Source: Candidatus Borkfalkia faecavium (GTDB lineage Bacteria; Bacillota; Clostridia; Christensenellales; Borkfalkiaceae). Taken from it: DNA of 35,855 nucleotides. Position numbers and translations under genes: made by a program. Positions 27,901 through 32,697 of this stretch are shown here, in pieces; position 1 is the stretch's first letter, and each line of letters opens with the position of its first letter. The stretch lies in assembly GCA_019114755.1 (NCBI GenBank), contig DXEW01000032.1, forward strand, positions 1-35,855. Reading direction: 5' to 3'. The notes beneath the pieces are model-generated. The model ran no database searches. It was given only the letters and a program-made list of their open reading frames with translations, and was not told the origin of the DNA.

Positions 27901-29757
27901 CAGGTCGTTCTCGTCTGCTGTGAGCGCCTTGCCCGTATACGCTTTATAGTTGAAAACCGTCTGCACGCCGTCGCTTGCGGGCGTGGTCTCGGTATACGGT
28001 GACACCTCTTGCTTGCCGATGATAAAGGGCACCGCCCATTCGGTATAGGAAGTGCCGTCGTCCGGCTTCATCGACGACGCGGCAAACCTGCCGTCGGCAG
28101 ACGCTGCGACGGAGACGTACACATAGTAATTGCCGGCATTCGTCGGTATGGTGGTGCCGATCTCACTGCCTTCTGCATCCAAAAAATGATAGGTGACTTC
28201 GCCGTCGCCATAATTGCCGGTGACGGTCAAGATATCCGTTTCGCCGACGGACAGGGTGCCGTTTGCCGTTTCGGTCACGTTGCCGCCATACGTCCAGCCG
28301 TCCTTGGCTTCCCCTGCGTCGTTTTCGGTTTCGCCCGTGAACGAAACGCCGAGGTCGAGCTCTGCCGGGATGATGGTGACGGTGTAGGTGATTTCACTCG
28401 GCGTTCCTTCGCCTACATTCCAATAGTATCCGCCGCTGATCGTAAGCGTAACGGTATATGTGCCAACATCCGTCAAACTCACCGTCCCTGCTGTATTATT
28501 GATTAAGTCTTCAGCGGAGAATTCATCATCTTCTGCCTTTTCGACAGATGTGATTTGCACAGCTTCATTATTAAACTGCTGAAAAGCTACAATCCAAGGA
28601 CTGCCGACAGCCTGACCTTCTTCATCGGCAGCAAATTGATATATCAACTGTAATTCTTCGCCGTAACGCCCCTCTGTCGTCAATTGCCCGTTGCTTGCAG
28701 ATAACGAAAGGGGTGAGTACGGGGTTTTGTTTAACTGTACCGTAATTACGCTGGAATCAACCGTTTTGCCGCATTCCGTATAGTGCAAAACCACTTGTTC
28801 TCTACCGCTCGGATGTGTCCAGTCAAATGCTTCTTTATCACTATCAAGTACATAACTATTCTCTTGATATGTATAATAATCTATCGCAAATTTACTGTTA
28901 TCCCATAAGACGGTGCCCATTCCGCCGTCTTCATACATCACTGTATAAGTGTATTCGCTGCTGATAGTAGTAAACGTGCTGCCAACATCCGTCGTTGCAC
29001 CCGTCGTAGAAATCACCAAAATGCTACTGGGATTTACAGCCTCAATACCTGTCACTGTTACCGTACAACTATTGACCAACAAATTTTCATTTCCGGTATA
29101 ACGGATAGTGACATCTTTATTATATTGTGTTCCGGAAACAGTATCACGCTCCGCAGACAGATCCCCCAAAAATTCTCTGTTCCCGTACATCTCTGTTCCG
29201 GGTACACCGTCTCTTACTTGCTGCACAGTCAAAGAATAAATCGTCAACCCGTTCAGATTACCGATCGGAGTATAAGACTTGACTTGCTCGTTCTCTTTAT
29301 CTTCATCGTAAGTTGCAGCAATTTTGACAATTTGGTTTGGATCGGGCGCCCACTGCACCGTGACGGTCGTGGTCGCCGTTTTATCGCTCGCGTCCTTGAC
29401 CGTAAGGGTAAATTCGGCCGAGGTACGGTTCCCGTCCGTGCCGAAATAGCTTTCGGGGAAGATGCCGTTTACCATAGTAACCTCTTCCCCTTCATATTCA
29501 ATGGTGAGGGTATACTCGTCCTCATCGATCGGCCTCGCCTGCCCGTCCGCCCCTACGCGCGTGACGGTGAGCATCTCTTTGATTTCGTCGATGGTGTTGA
29601 TATCATATATCTGCCCATCCACGGATGCAATGGCAAGGTCGCCCATTTCTGCCCGCACTTCTGCCGCAGGGCGCGCCAAAAGCACGCCGCCGATGGCGGC
29701 GCAGCACAGCGCTGCCGCGCAGATGAGCGCAAGGATGACCTTTTTTGCTCTTGTCAT
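15904..29757 (-). CDS. Giant secreted MBG/YDG-repeat surface protein with two C-terminal membrane segments
   Basis: The protein has 4617 residues. ATG at 29757 follows GGGAGG by about seven bases; a longer in-frame extension to 30000 is not protein-like. Residues 1-36 form an export signal (basic start, hydrophobic 7-28). Residues about 40-345 are a less repetitive Asp/Thr-rich region. From there to about 4440 the chain is made of some 40 repeats of two alternating kinds. One has FTYDGQ-like starts, AGTYTVT-like middles and NYxW. The other starts with GWTYGE-like motifs and ends with FTIAKA. These resemble the MBG and YDG bacterial surface domains in Pfam. Membrane segments lie at about 4478-4502 and 4544-4573, with a 44-residue Ala/Glu-rich tail. 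There is no LPXTG motif. An adhesion or envelope role is likely but not shown. It could be processed. Confidence 0.9.
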   Translation of the reverse strand: MTRAKKVILALICAAALCCAAIGGVLLARPAAEVRAEMGDLAIASVDGQIYDINTIDEIKEMLTVTRVGADGQARPIDEDEYTLTIEYEGEEVTMVNGIFPESYFGTDGNRTSAEFTLTVKDASDKTATTTVTVQWAPDPNQIVKIAATYDEDKENEQVKSYTPIGNLNGLTIYSLTVQQVRDGVPGTEMYGNREFLGDLSAERDTVSGTQYNKDVTIRYTGNENLLVNSCTVTVTGIEAVNPSSILVISTTGATTDVGSTFTTISSEYTYTVMYEDGGMGTVLWDNSKFAIDYYTYQENSYVLDSDKEAFDWTHPSGREQVVLHYTECGKTVDSSVITVQLNKTPYSPLSLSASNGQLTTEGRYGEELQLIYQFAADEEGQAVGSPWIVAFQQFNNEAVQITSVEKAEDDEFSAEDLINNTAGTVSLTDVGTYTVTLTISGGYYWNVGEGTPSEITYTVTIIPAELDLGVSFTGETENDAGEAKDGWTYGGNVTETANGTLSVGETDILTVTGNYGDGEVTYHFLDAEGSEIGTTIPTNAGNYYVYVSVAASADGRFAASSMKPDDGTSYTEWAVPFIIGKQEVSPYTETTPASDGVQTVFNYKAYTGKALTADENDLDNRYKIVTNAVGTDVGNYNVVLQLDARNNYRWEGKTAELSGADFDNSDAFAKTTVTFRIVKAENELTVNISGWTYGETASEPSFSASFGEPNHTYYRLTGTGREPVEDIAMAGAGDYVVVATIENTDNYGTYKDGAWGDTVAEAQFTIARQGVDLPSGIQTQRTYDYGNTLTAWNGSSEAYTVSGNTETVTGDYTVTFTLNDNYQWKESVVGGSGQPASTTAEYSVDWSVAPLAISVPTGSDPNDTYDGSAQTYTFTGWTAGKNNIAPISVLVEEGEAVISDAADAAAGTVRLTDAGSYTITLSLTDTTNFVWADGGDAEREFAFTINKANNDLSVTVENWTYDDGSAVVPSVSGNNSGAAVIYTVTGVTDTSYSQSGSWPEVKPVNAGQYTLTASVQETDNYNADTSESVSFTISQKGVTVGFASDKEYTYTGAAVDVVLTVDDLSVDLADNEYFTVVNGCAGTDAGSYTATIAWKGNYKENGAADDFATAQRSKEVGTWTIDPFAVSLPDELAKTSVYSYNGQFVGTQQTWKWDNYNGFGTALQSGTPFNVTVSASGSGIAEGGYGSQANGQESGCLFATEAGTYTFTLELTDTKNFVWASGGTDAKELTWTIGKAEVSVDVGEQQLEYDGNKKAPANIVDLNAGDTSVPSAYQNLYTITGYAAGTTSTEVGTEAPNDFGTYYVAIDLKDGDNFVWKQAEQSQDVVSGNRLFIWYQITGTTYEITIGTISGWTYGTGTPSVPTLSGDTEILQDVIENYDSAITYTYQRQGEGGQWTTVYEVSYDAGDASYLLSVVPAEVADTAGTYRLIVDVSAPSSNNYAPIVDEYSNPFTISPYTLKEDDIAWSEKSFTYKGSAYTYGTSADNDVYARHYTYSYENGSYVQSSSADAFFSLTLTSGGDAFTDAGSYTFTASTESGNYALSKDLAAKTYTIARAELTISVTGTYEITYGDEAPTQFTFGYDTLLGNDSAEGWGVTATTDYEQFDPISSDTVKYTISIVEKDYDPNYTISYVGATLTVKAAELTVSVNESVSRTYDGVEHPLQEGGSESIYGNIVNSAVSVNGQEISWKFATAAFNADGTITSGGSEIGSVRDVADSGTIYYYVSAPNHVAQRGSVQIAITPAELTLTAKDASVVYGEDFTADTSINSYTVQIDGSAEDTLLGSDTKESVFGSFVPSYQAYVVEGDTYNAGDGVTESGYIAFDCSTPQLDNYTVTLQSGSFTVSPRAITVTIEDVQQTYGDGAGDYASAYTVAFTQPAAGVSETPIFGNDSVFTLAVYDEEGSQIVPDNKTNVGVYYIVGSSSNDNYAVTFSGSLSYSSGTNNAGKYEIVARVLGNLDWTDPDSLEYDGTKKVFTATGKYGEGENAEEVSFTITYQRQTGEGAYGEETSDAPVNVGSYKVIARSDDPNFTQGLESTRTFTITPYTVTIDWNEEITLVYNGEEQSGKVSATYQPVAGDAIALAVTPDAEMKDAAEYTLTASFAEDDNALGNYALPGVVTQKYTISPRPIKVTIENKTSEYGDALKTLTATETLGKVTGWTDGGKDAIVPGDAKPYNLYIQDYTGGHLAVGSHNIFGSDTEEGDAIDANYDVTFRGTGSANHGVYTVNSRAVTIEFAQDEYTATYGTQFDFAAAANAVTFARGTAGTSGSAFADGESFASVLGETQFAVIAEGYSVTSAAGSAFTMQMQLGNTAAGTLRVGNYTFTFTDTAGLTVGQRAIAVTIADKTDIVYGTDAVANTQLTATAALASGTGEAIVNGDTEVYSLAVYDADKNEVTRGTTTPAGEYFIVGKAENNNYAITFIGSQDYNGTGDAGLFEIVVSADGIRVEVKNDGATVTYTGEPYYLLLTGDAQYGPNGSLGDLANTLGLGAYAVNADWTDGNPFLWEFRLNDENGDAITSLTDVKDDAGSAYTVWYKVYLPSVTSYAAKAGTFTVTIAKAENGWTEHYEHTGWAYKGTESGGNINLAFDGLETGSRFTPAAAEFGTVSYTYYGSRSGSGTEDDPYVYGDEKAKDFFNNDTPAGTYYVKVEVAGTKNYTALTDHHQLVVSKHVLTVGWVERNVPLGTTQNTLTGYDTALMSLNEYAPELTLGTVSSQDKTLQVTFADTTAGTFYVTLALSDGANYAWMNPLSSNEELCRVSFSVALANNEVTITADGWTYGDVVTVALPGESAGAADRIVITATHVPGDDNSNVQIAYAYDDGAATEDTANGLSYVMGTLPTQAGTYWVRVLVTGDDTYAMGEAYAKFTIEKFQVAVPEAGAESSFTYDGGVKTYKAEIGAYDWADETTCTAALVKLANGSTETVFTVTGNRAINAGSYTAAYVLADADNYEWASSWNEEFSWVIAKAQLARPTIGSSGTDFIQTEYDPDVTKQLLAGFDPVTMSFEGATVGAAYYPEGGSSYLYAENAGTYEITLGIKDPDNYEWKDGPDTAKTVLTWTIAKAEFDIHNYIDDIQFAVGEYVYNGQVQYPRLEDAGNLPSGVRLVGYEVTAGNGTDAGAHTVTATFALTGSHADNYTFAAGGNALTQKYTIDKAVISGVTWTVQRHYTYNGEDQFDVVKAYYGLGGSIHELQVGVQEFKNYQEGGYTFTVEGFKAGDENAKNYTLSGTFSETFYIDKLSVYIVVGEATGAHTYDGQRPTPTEYGFGKVAVYDIDGDDLRDDFIEVHDKADWEANMMFALLDADGNEPSAWNVGSYIVTVTGAENLQNYDVTRIQTGTLEIVPKEITITGFDSPGAAFGDDVFESAAVTAVDGLVNGETIDVLNFLYTYTGTADDGWTADGTLTNEMHAGSYTVTVSLQGGNYVLAGDVSYIYKVSPMLVDPGLVEIDDLPYTGQAQTLTKEDTRFTGTGSAYDLFDYSVAAESGTEVGGYRVTLIIGNVNYLWQSSAAGYGNMTTDRTWRIVEALAEDISVSLPQVSITHWGETAASVTAGGSVAAIGGTEISVNITYLFEVKDESGSWVEFTGSVWNAGDYRVRAEAASDNFPAAYSEYHEFTVQPGVYDVSGLAFADMTLTYDGQAHGLVLTVNGSAAAGGSIGGGALGATGTVAYALSAAEADAGTYTMTATLTAGANYTFAGGETAYELTGTLVIEPYTVTIRWAEDDFTYDKQDHSGDVWAYFIGAGNSHIDLALEGADEMTDAGEYTFTVAGASDQSGAAVDLANYMLAGGDVAGAQKEYTVRKFAAAVNWGQTSFTYNGEDQSASVQPSFIGVGGEEIVLSVQPQALQDFGTYTVAAVIGAELKNYELSNTTAQIFIAKLPVTVTADDISAALGAAEQTLTYTLAPSEAAEVFAADEAAGRVEVSLSRVPGTAAGAYDIYISVTGEGAENYALTLVGGTYTIRERAIELSIELPADLVYSGAPKAAVLIAKEVGGGEIAVPAGITLWYEGKDNAGNAYASAQAPVNAGSYTVGVRIDTQDYDVSNANITVEMTIERAEAFIDVSGVQTQYTYTGALQRVEGGAVLSHGESALVYSNNTFTTVSEGDGKVVSVDAAASCNYKAAHAEVTITVAKAAISPAVSIHGWTYGQSANGYTVTGNPGGGAIEAVYGGTTNAGAAYSGGQAPTEAGSYTLTVTVAETENYLGGSASTSFTVARAALHVSVSIEGWAFGESPNGYTVSPASMRDTITSVRYAGEGYSGSQPPTQVGSYTLTVTFAQTANYQGGSASDSFSITQGTLAPDSVRLTIEGWTYGEAPNSPVLTGAPAGAEVSYRYSGTANDGTAWNSDTAPSKAGSYKVTAHISAAGYASFEAEASFTVARRLVAAPTLGDTGGRTASSVYDGEEVRIAVTGYDGALMDFTAEEGTQLVMEGQQLLLAADAEGTYVLQVSLKDIYNYGWADLAEGEQIAGDIALAWEVTLAMHSLLWLIILLFILLLILIALLVVFAKKDHDARARIAAAEKSAESGADGAADERQNYALAPAGLLFAVPVWQISLIAALAVAAAVLLVADVVLLVLWRKDAAKAERAEEAAQAAAAAAQDENLQAENAQAAGGDENSASAE

Positions 29758-30035
29758 ATTTTTACCTCCCGTTTGTCTGTCTGCCGCACCGCATGGGGCG
29801 CGGCGGGTGCCTCGGCCGCGCGGGCCTTGGCAACGCCAAAATGAGCGACTGCCCTTTCGCTGTTTGGCAAAAAGAGCTTCGCTCCGCCGGTTTTCACCGC
29901 TTTTGTATTTTGCATCGCCCGCGGCCCGTCCGTTTTTGCAAGAGCCGCCGCGAAAAAGAAAAACTGTATGCGCCCGTAAACAGACGCCCGAGGCGGCCAT
30001 AGAAGGCGCCCCGTGCGGCGCTGCGGCCGTTATGC
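29758..30035 (-). other. Long leader of the giant gene
   Basis: About 280 nt between the likely promoter and the ATG, GC-rich and able to form several stems, for example GGCGGAGC with GCTC-type partners near 29875-29895. The frame of the giant gene stays open for 81 codons here, but the translated sequence is unlike protein and the ATG at 29757 has the good ribosome binding site. No known riboswitch was recognised. Confidence 0.45.
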
Positions 30036-30054
30036 CGCTTGCCCGCTCTTTGAT

Positions 30055-30095
30055 GTATATATTTTATAACAAAAATCGCGTTGTAACACGTCAAC
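30055..30095 (-). promoter_or_regulatory. Candidate promoter of the giant gene
   Basis: On the minus strand, TTGACG is followed after 17 bases by TGTTAT, overlapping TATAAA a few bases on. The AT-rich patch stands out in GC-rich surroundings. The -10 assignment is uncertain. Confidence 0.45.
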
Positions 30096-30151
30096 TTTTG
30101 GCTGAATATGGGTATTTTTGCGATTTTTCATTTTTTTGCATATTGTTTTCG

Positions 30152-30266
30152 GAGATCCTTCGGCTCGCACGGCTGCGCCGTGCCCGCTCAGGATGACAAA
30201 ATGGAATGAGATCCTTCGCCGCTGCGCTCTTCGGGATGATAAAAAAATTCGCTCCTCGGGATGACA
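30152..30266 (+). repeat. R1 repeats, three adjacent units
   Basis: Units at 30152-30198 and 30208-30240 both begin GAGATCCTTCG and end near GGATGA. A truncated unit TCGCTCCTCGGGATGACA ends at about 30266. All lie between the divergent giant gene and the SH3-like gene. Confidence 0.65.
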
Positions 30267-30285
30267 GGCGGCGCCGCGCAGGCGG

Positions 30286-30303
30286 CGCCGAGATTTTCGT
30301 GAA
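30286..30303 (-). repeat. Partial 5' end of the three-hairpin element
   Basis: On the minus strand, TTCACGAAAATCTCGGCG is identical to the first 18 bases of copy C (3617-3600). The rest of the element is absent; a GGCGCC-rich palindrome follows instead. Confidence 0.65.
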
Positions 30304-30325
30304 TACAAGATCCGTGCGATTTCGG

Positions 30326-30354
30326 CAAAAAAATACCCCGCGGCGGGCGCGGGG
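30326..30354 (-). terminator. Terminator-like hairpin facing the giant gene
   Basis: On the minus strand, CCCCGC and GCGGGG form a stem followed by TATTTTTTT. No minus-strand gene feeds into it. It may block antisense transcription from the SH3-like gene region, or be fortuitous. Confidence 0.5.
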
Positions 30355-30356
30355 TG

Positions 30357-30365
30357 TGATACAAT
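30357..30365 (+). promoter_or_regulatory. Extended -10 promoter of the SH3-like gene
   Basis: TGATACAAT gives a TGn-extended -10 about 32 bp before the ATG. No -35 box is evident because the GC-rich hairpin occupies that place. Confidence 0.5.
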
Positions 30366-30396
30366 TTGTTCCCAAACCAAGAAGGAGGTTTTGTGT

Positions 30397-31158
30397 ATGA
30401 AAAAACTATTGCTGACCCTGGCGCTGTGCCTGCCCTTTGCGCTCTGTGCGCCGCTCACCGCCTTTGCCGCCGAAGAGACGGCAGCCGAAGAGCAGCCCGC
30501 GGGCGAGGAGCAAGAGGGCGAAGAAGAGAGCTTCGGCTGGGCGCGCATCACAAAAGAGGGCGTGTACTTGTACCGCAGCGCCGACGAGAGCAGCGGGCTG
30601 TTCATCCTGCCGCGCAGCTATTTTGTGAAGATCACGGGCGAGGCGGGCAGCTTTTACGCCGCCGAGTACCTTTCGGGCGAGGCGGGGCGCACGGCGGTGC
30701 GCGGGTATGTGGCAGCGGACGAAGTGACGCTCGTCGACTATACCCCTTCCGAACCATACCTGCATTACAGCGTAGACGTCACCTTCACCGCGGGAGAAGG
30801 CGCGGGGCTGCCCGGGAGCTTTATCACCGAATACACACTGAGCGCGCCCTTTTACGGCACCTTTTCCTTCGGTTCTTCTACATATTATTATGTGGAAATA
30901 GACGGCGCCTTCGGGTACGTGCCCGCCTCTGCCTGCACCGCGCTCGACTATCCCCTGAACACCGAACACACCCAAACGCCCGCGCCCGAACAGCCGACGG
31001 AAGAAGTGCAGCCCGCCGAAAGCGGCCTGAGCACGGCGAGCATCGTGCTTTTGTGCCTCTTGGGGGCGGCGGCGCTGGCGGCGCTCGTGCTCATCTTTCG
31101 CCCGCAGCTCGGCAAAAAGAAAGCCGCCGAAGAGGCGGGGGAATTCTATCAGGGATAA
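30397..31158 (+). CDS. Membrane-anchored extracellular protein with SH3-like region
   Basis: A 253-residue protein. A signal peptide (1-24, ending TAFA) is followed by an acidic linker (25-46). The body (about 47-190) contains VYLYRSADESSGLFILPRSYFVKI and GYVAADEV, which recalls bacterial SH3 domains that bind cell-wall or surface ligands. A second similar part lies around FSFGSSTYYYVEIDGAFGYV. A Pro/Glu linker then leads to one membrane helix (about 215-234) and a short basic cytoplasmic tail. ATG at 30397 is eight bases after AAGGAGG. It stands divergent from the giant gene, and structured element B starts 37 bases after its stop. The SH3 call is by motif impression only. Confidence 0.75.
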   Translation: MKKLLLTLALCLPFALCAPLTAFAAEETAAEEQPAGEEQEGEEESFGWARITKEGVYLYRSADESSGLFILPRSYFVKITGEAGSFYAAEYLSGEAGRTAVRGYVAADEVTLVDYTPSEPYLHYSVDVTFTAGEGAGLPGSFITEYTLSAPFYGTFSFGSSTYYYVEIDGAFGYVPASACTALDYPLNTEHTQTPAPEQPTEEVQPAESGLSTASIVLLCLLGAAALAALVLIFRPQLGKKKAAEEAGEFYQG

Positions 31159-31168
31159 GCCGACGATG

Positions 31169-31187
31169 TTCACGAAAATCTCGCCGC
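31169..31187 (+). repeat. Partial 5' end of the three-hairpin element next to copy B
   Basis: GTTCACGAAAATCTCGCCG starts eleven bases after the SH3-like gene's stop and repeats the first bases of the element. The full copy B then starts at 31195. This looks like a remnant of an earlier copy or a slipped duplication. Confidence 0.6.
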
Positions 31188-31194
31188 GAATGAA

Positions 31195-31682
31195 TTCACG
31201 AAAATTCTTTTGAGCTGACAAAAGAATTATCCGTGAGGAAGGGGGAAACCTGTTGTTCACCGCCTTCGGCGGCTCTGCAACGGTTTCTCCCCTCTGCGCC
31301 GCGCATTTCAGGGCACACCCTTTATAGGACGCGCGGCGCATTCACCTCCATCCAAACCAAGTCAAAGCAAAAGGGACCCGCCCTGAAAGGCGCCTTTTGC
31401 GCGCCTTGCGGCTCATCCTCATTGCAATACCTCTGGGGGTATTGCTGCTTCGTCTATCGCCCCAATTCATCGCAAAATGCGCTCTTTCAGGGTGCGTAGC
31501 AATCGCAAGCGGGTAGATTGCCGCAGATGCAAGGCAAAGCCCGCAGGTAATATACGGACATATTACCAAGGGCTTTAACGCCGCAGATGTGGTAATATCC
31601 CCGCTTCCGATCGAGTCCTCTTTGCTTTGGCTTGGTTAAGCTCATAAGGGAAAAAAGGAAAAAGTGTGATTTTTCCTTTTTC
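31195..31682 (+). ncRNA. Three-hairpin structured element, copy B, interrupted
   Basis: Hairpin 1 (31196-31236) has the loop GAGCTGAC. Hairpin 2 (31241-31292) has the outer GGGGGAAACC stem, middle TTG/CAA and inner CCGCC/GGCGG. Hairpin 3 (31296-31339) is GCGCCGCGC/GCGCGGCGC with TTTCAGGGCACAC and TTATA in the loop. TTCACCTCCATCC follows at 31341-31353. The tail hairpin (31652-31681, loop GTGTGA) is separated from it by the inverted-repeat element at 31355-31637. Compared with copy A, paired bases change together. It follows the SH3-like gene on the same strand. Confidence 0.65.
31355..31637. mobile_element. 283-bp non-autonomous element with terminal inverted repeats
   Basis: The left end begins AACCAAGTCAAAGCAAA; the right end, inverted, begins AACCAAGCCAAAGCAAA. 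The 23-bp ends match at 20 positions. It lies inside copy B of the three-hairpin element, between CCATCC and GCTCATAAGGG, which are four bases apart in copy A. The interior has hairpins (CAATACC/GGTATTG and GGTAATA/TATTACC) and two GCCGCAGATG words, but no transposase. It is MITE-like. A target-site duplication is not clear. Confidence 0.65.
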
Positions 31683-31730
31683 GAGAATTGTTTGACATGG
31701 TGGGGCGAGCCGTTTCACTGTTGCCCCTCT

Positions 31731-31778
31731 GTCATCCTGAGTAAGTGCGGGCATAGCCCGCACGCATCGAAGGATCTC
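31731..31778 (-). repeat. Interspersed palindromic repeat family R1, inverted copy
   Basis: Reads GAGATCCTTCGATGCGTGCGGGC on the minus strand in broken form and ends in CAGGATGAC; its centre is a perfect TGCGGGC/GCCCGCA stem with an ATA loop. It lies between copy B and heptamer array H4. Confidence 0.65.
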
Positions 31779-31801
31779 TGAAAACAAAAATTCATCCTTA
31801 A

Positions 31802-31843
31802 TTTTACATTTTACATTTTACATTCTACATTTTACATTTTACA
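31802..31843 (-). repeat. Heptamer array H4 (6 units)
   Basis: On the minus strand, five TGTAAAA units and one TGTAGAA, closing with TTAAGGATGAATT. It is the longest array in the window. Its first unit supplies the stop codon of the gene at 31839-32363. Confidence 0.9.
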
Positions 31844-32363
31844 TTGACTGCCCCTGCTTCGCGCGGCGGATGGGCGAGCCGCGGTGGCGGAGGTCGATCA
31901 TGTCCTTTTTGCCCTGCCGCACCGAATCGAGCAGGCGCATCATGTACGGCAGGTCTGCAAACAGGCGCAAAAACCACGCTTCGGTATATCCTGCCCGCAT
32001 GAACAGTTCGCCCGCCTTGCGCTCTAACCGCCGCTGCATGCGGTAATACTGCCGCTCGCTGCAGGGCAGGCCGAAGCCGCCGAACTCCGCCGCCAGCTTT
32101 TCCTGACGGCGGAAATATTTGTATTCCAACAAAAAGCGCTCTTCGCGCGTGAGGCCTGCAAGCACCTCGTCTACCGCCGCGCCGCAGGCGAGCAGGCAGT
32201 CTTTGGCGCGCAGATAGCGCAAGATCTGTTCGACGCACTCTTCCGTCCGTTCCCTGCCGCGGTACGACGCCGCCGCCTTCGCCTCTATCAGCTGCCCCAG
32301 ATGCTCCGCGATGCGCCCGACGCGCGGATATGCCAGCAGCATCGCCGCCTGATATTCTTTCAT
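31839..32363 (-). CDS. Hypothetical protein, possible phage-type or sigma-4-like regulator
   Basis: A 174-residue, basic, largely helical protein with no membrane segment. I do not recognise it with certainty. The segment LTREERFLLEYKYFRRQ, then CSERQYYRMQRRLERK, has the outline of a sigma region 4 or RinA/ArpU-type helix-turn-helix of phage late regulators. ATG at 32363 (MKEYQAAML) follows GGAGGG at a rather long 11 bases. Starts further upstream have no such site. The last Met codon and the stop lie in a heptamer array, so the natural C-terminus may have been altered. A LexA-like box upstream suggests DNA-damage control. Confidence 0.65.
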   Translation of the reverse strand: MKEYQAAMLLAYPRVGRIAEHLGQLIEAKAAASYRGRERTEECVEQILRYLRAKDCLLACGAAVDEVLAGLTREERFLLEYKYFRRQEKLAAEFGGFGLPCSERQYYRMQRRLERKAGELFMRAGYTEAWFLRLFADLPYMMRLLDSVRQGKKDMIDLRHRGSPIRRAKQGQSM

Positions 32364-32412
32364 ATGTCGTTTTTCCCTCCGCCGTTCCATATTTTTTGCT
32401 GCACGCAATTCT

Positions 32413-32441
32413 ATTATCGCATACAAATGGCGCGAATTCCA
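32413..32441 (-). promoter_or_regulatory. Candidate promoter of the hypothetical gene
   Basis: On the minus strand, TGGAAT (32441-32436), a 17-bp spacer and GATAAT (32418-32413), with TG before the -10. Another -10-like TATACT lies at 32491-32486, just upstream of the LexA-like box. Confidence 0.5.
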
Positions 32442-32460
32442 TTTCACCTGCCAAGAAATA

Positions 32461-32474
32461 CAAACATATGTTCG
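32461..32474. promoter_or_regulatory. LexA-like (SOS) box
   Basis: CAAACATATGTTCG differs by one base from CGAAC-N4-GTTCG, the LexA/DinR operator of Firmicutes. It is about 100 bp upstream of the hypothetical gene's ATG. Confidence 0.6.
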
Positions 32475-32500
32475 TATTTTCTTTGAGTATAGCAAATGAA

Positions 32501-32524
32501 ACAGGCATACGTCCGCCTGTTTTT
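32501..32524. terminator. Hairpin with T run, probable bidirectional terminator
   Basis: ACAGGC and GCCTGT form a 6-bp stem with an 8-base loop, extended by AA/TT and followed by TTTTT on the plus strand. It separates the divergent promoters of the two flanking genes. Confidence 0.5.
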
Positions 32525-32577
32525 GAAAATTTTTCCAAAAAAAAGAAAATGCGAGCGGCGGCATGAAAATAGAGTAA

Positions 32578-32611
32578 TTTTGTCGACAAACGGCGGAATT
32601 TATGATATAAT
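32578..32611 (+). promoter_or_regulatory. Promoter of the propeller-like gene with overlapping palindrome
   Basis: TCGACA (32583-32588), a 17-bp spacer and TATAAT (32606-32611), with TG in the extended -10 position. The -35 lies within a perfect palindrome, TTTGTCGACAAA (32578-32589), which could be an operator. The leader contains a GCCCCC/GGGGGC hairpin at 32664-32682, close to the ribosome binding site. Confidence 0.7.
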
Positions 32612-32697
32612 CAAAATGAGCGGACAAGGGCGCGCGAGGCGCTTTGCCGCCAAAAATAAAAGAACGCCCCCGCTATGGGGGGCGCCGAGGATACGGA

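Noticed and set aside
29758-30000. Cyclic-di-GMP or other known riboswitch in the giant gene's leader
   Set aside because: Some GCAAA-like words occur, but the required order of conserved segments is absent.
31342-31569. 75-codon minus-strand frame inside the inverted-repeat element
   Set aside because: No transposase-like sequence or ribosome binding site; it spans hairpins and repeat ends.
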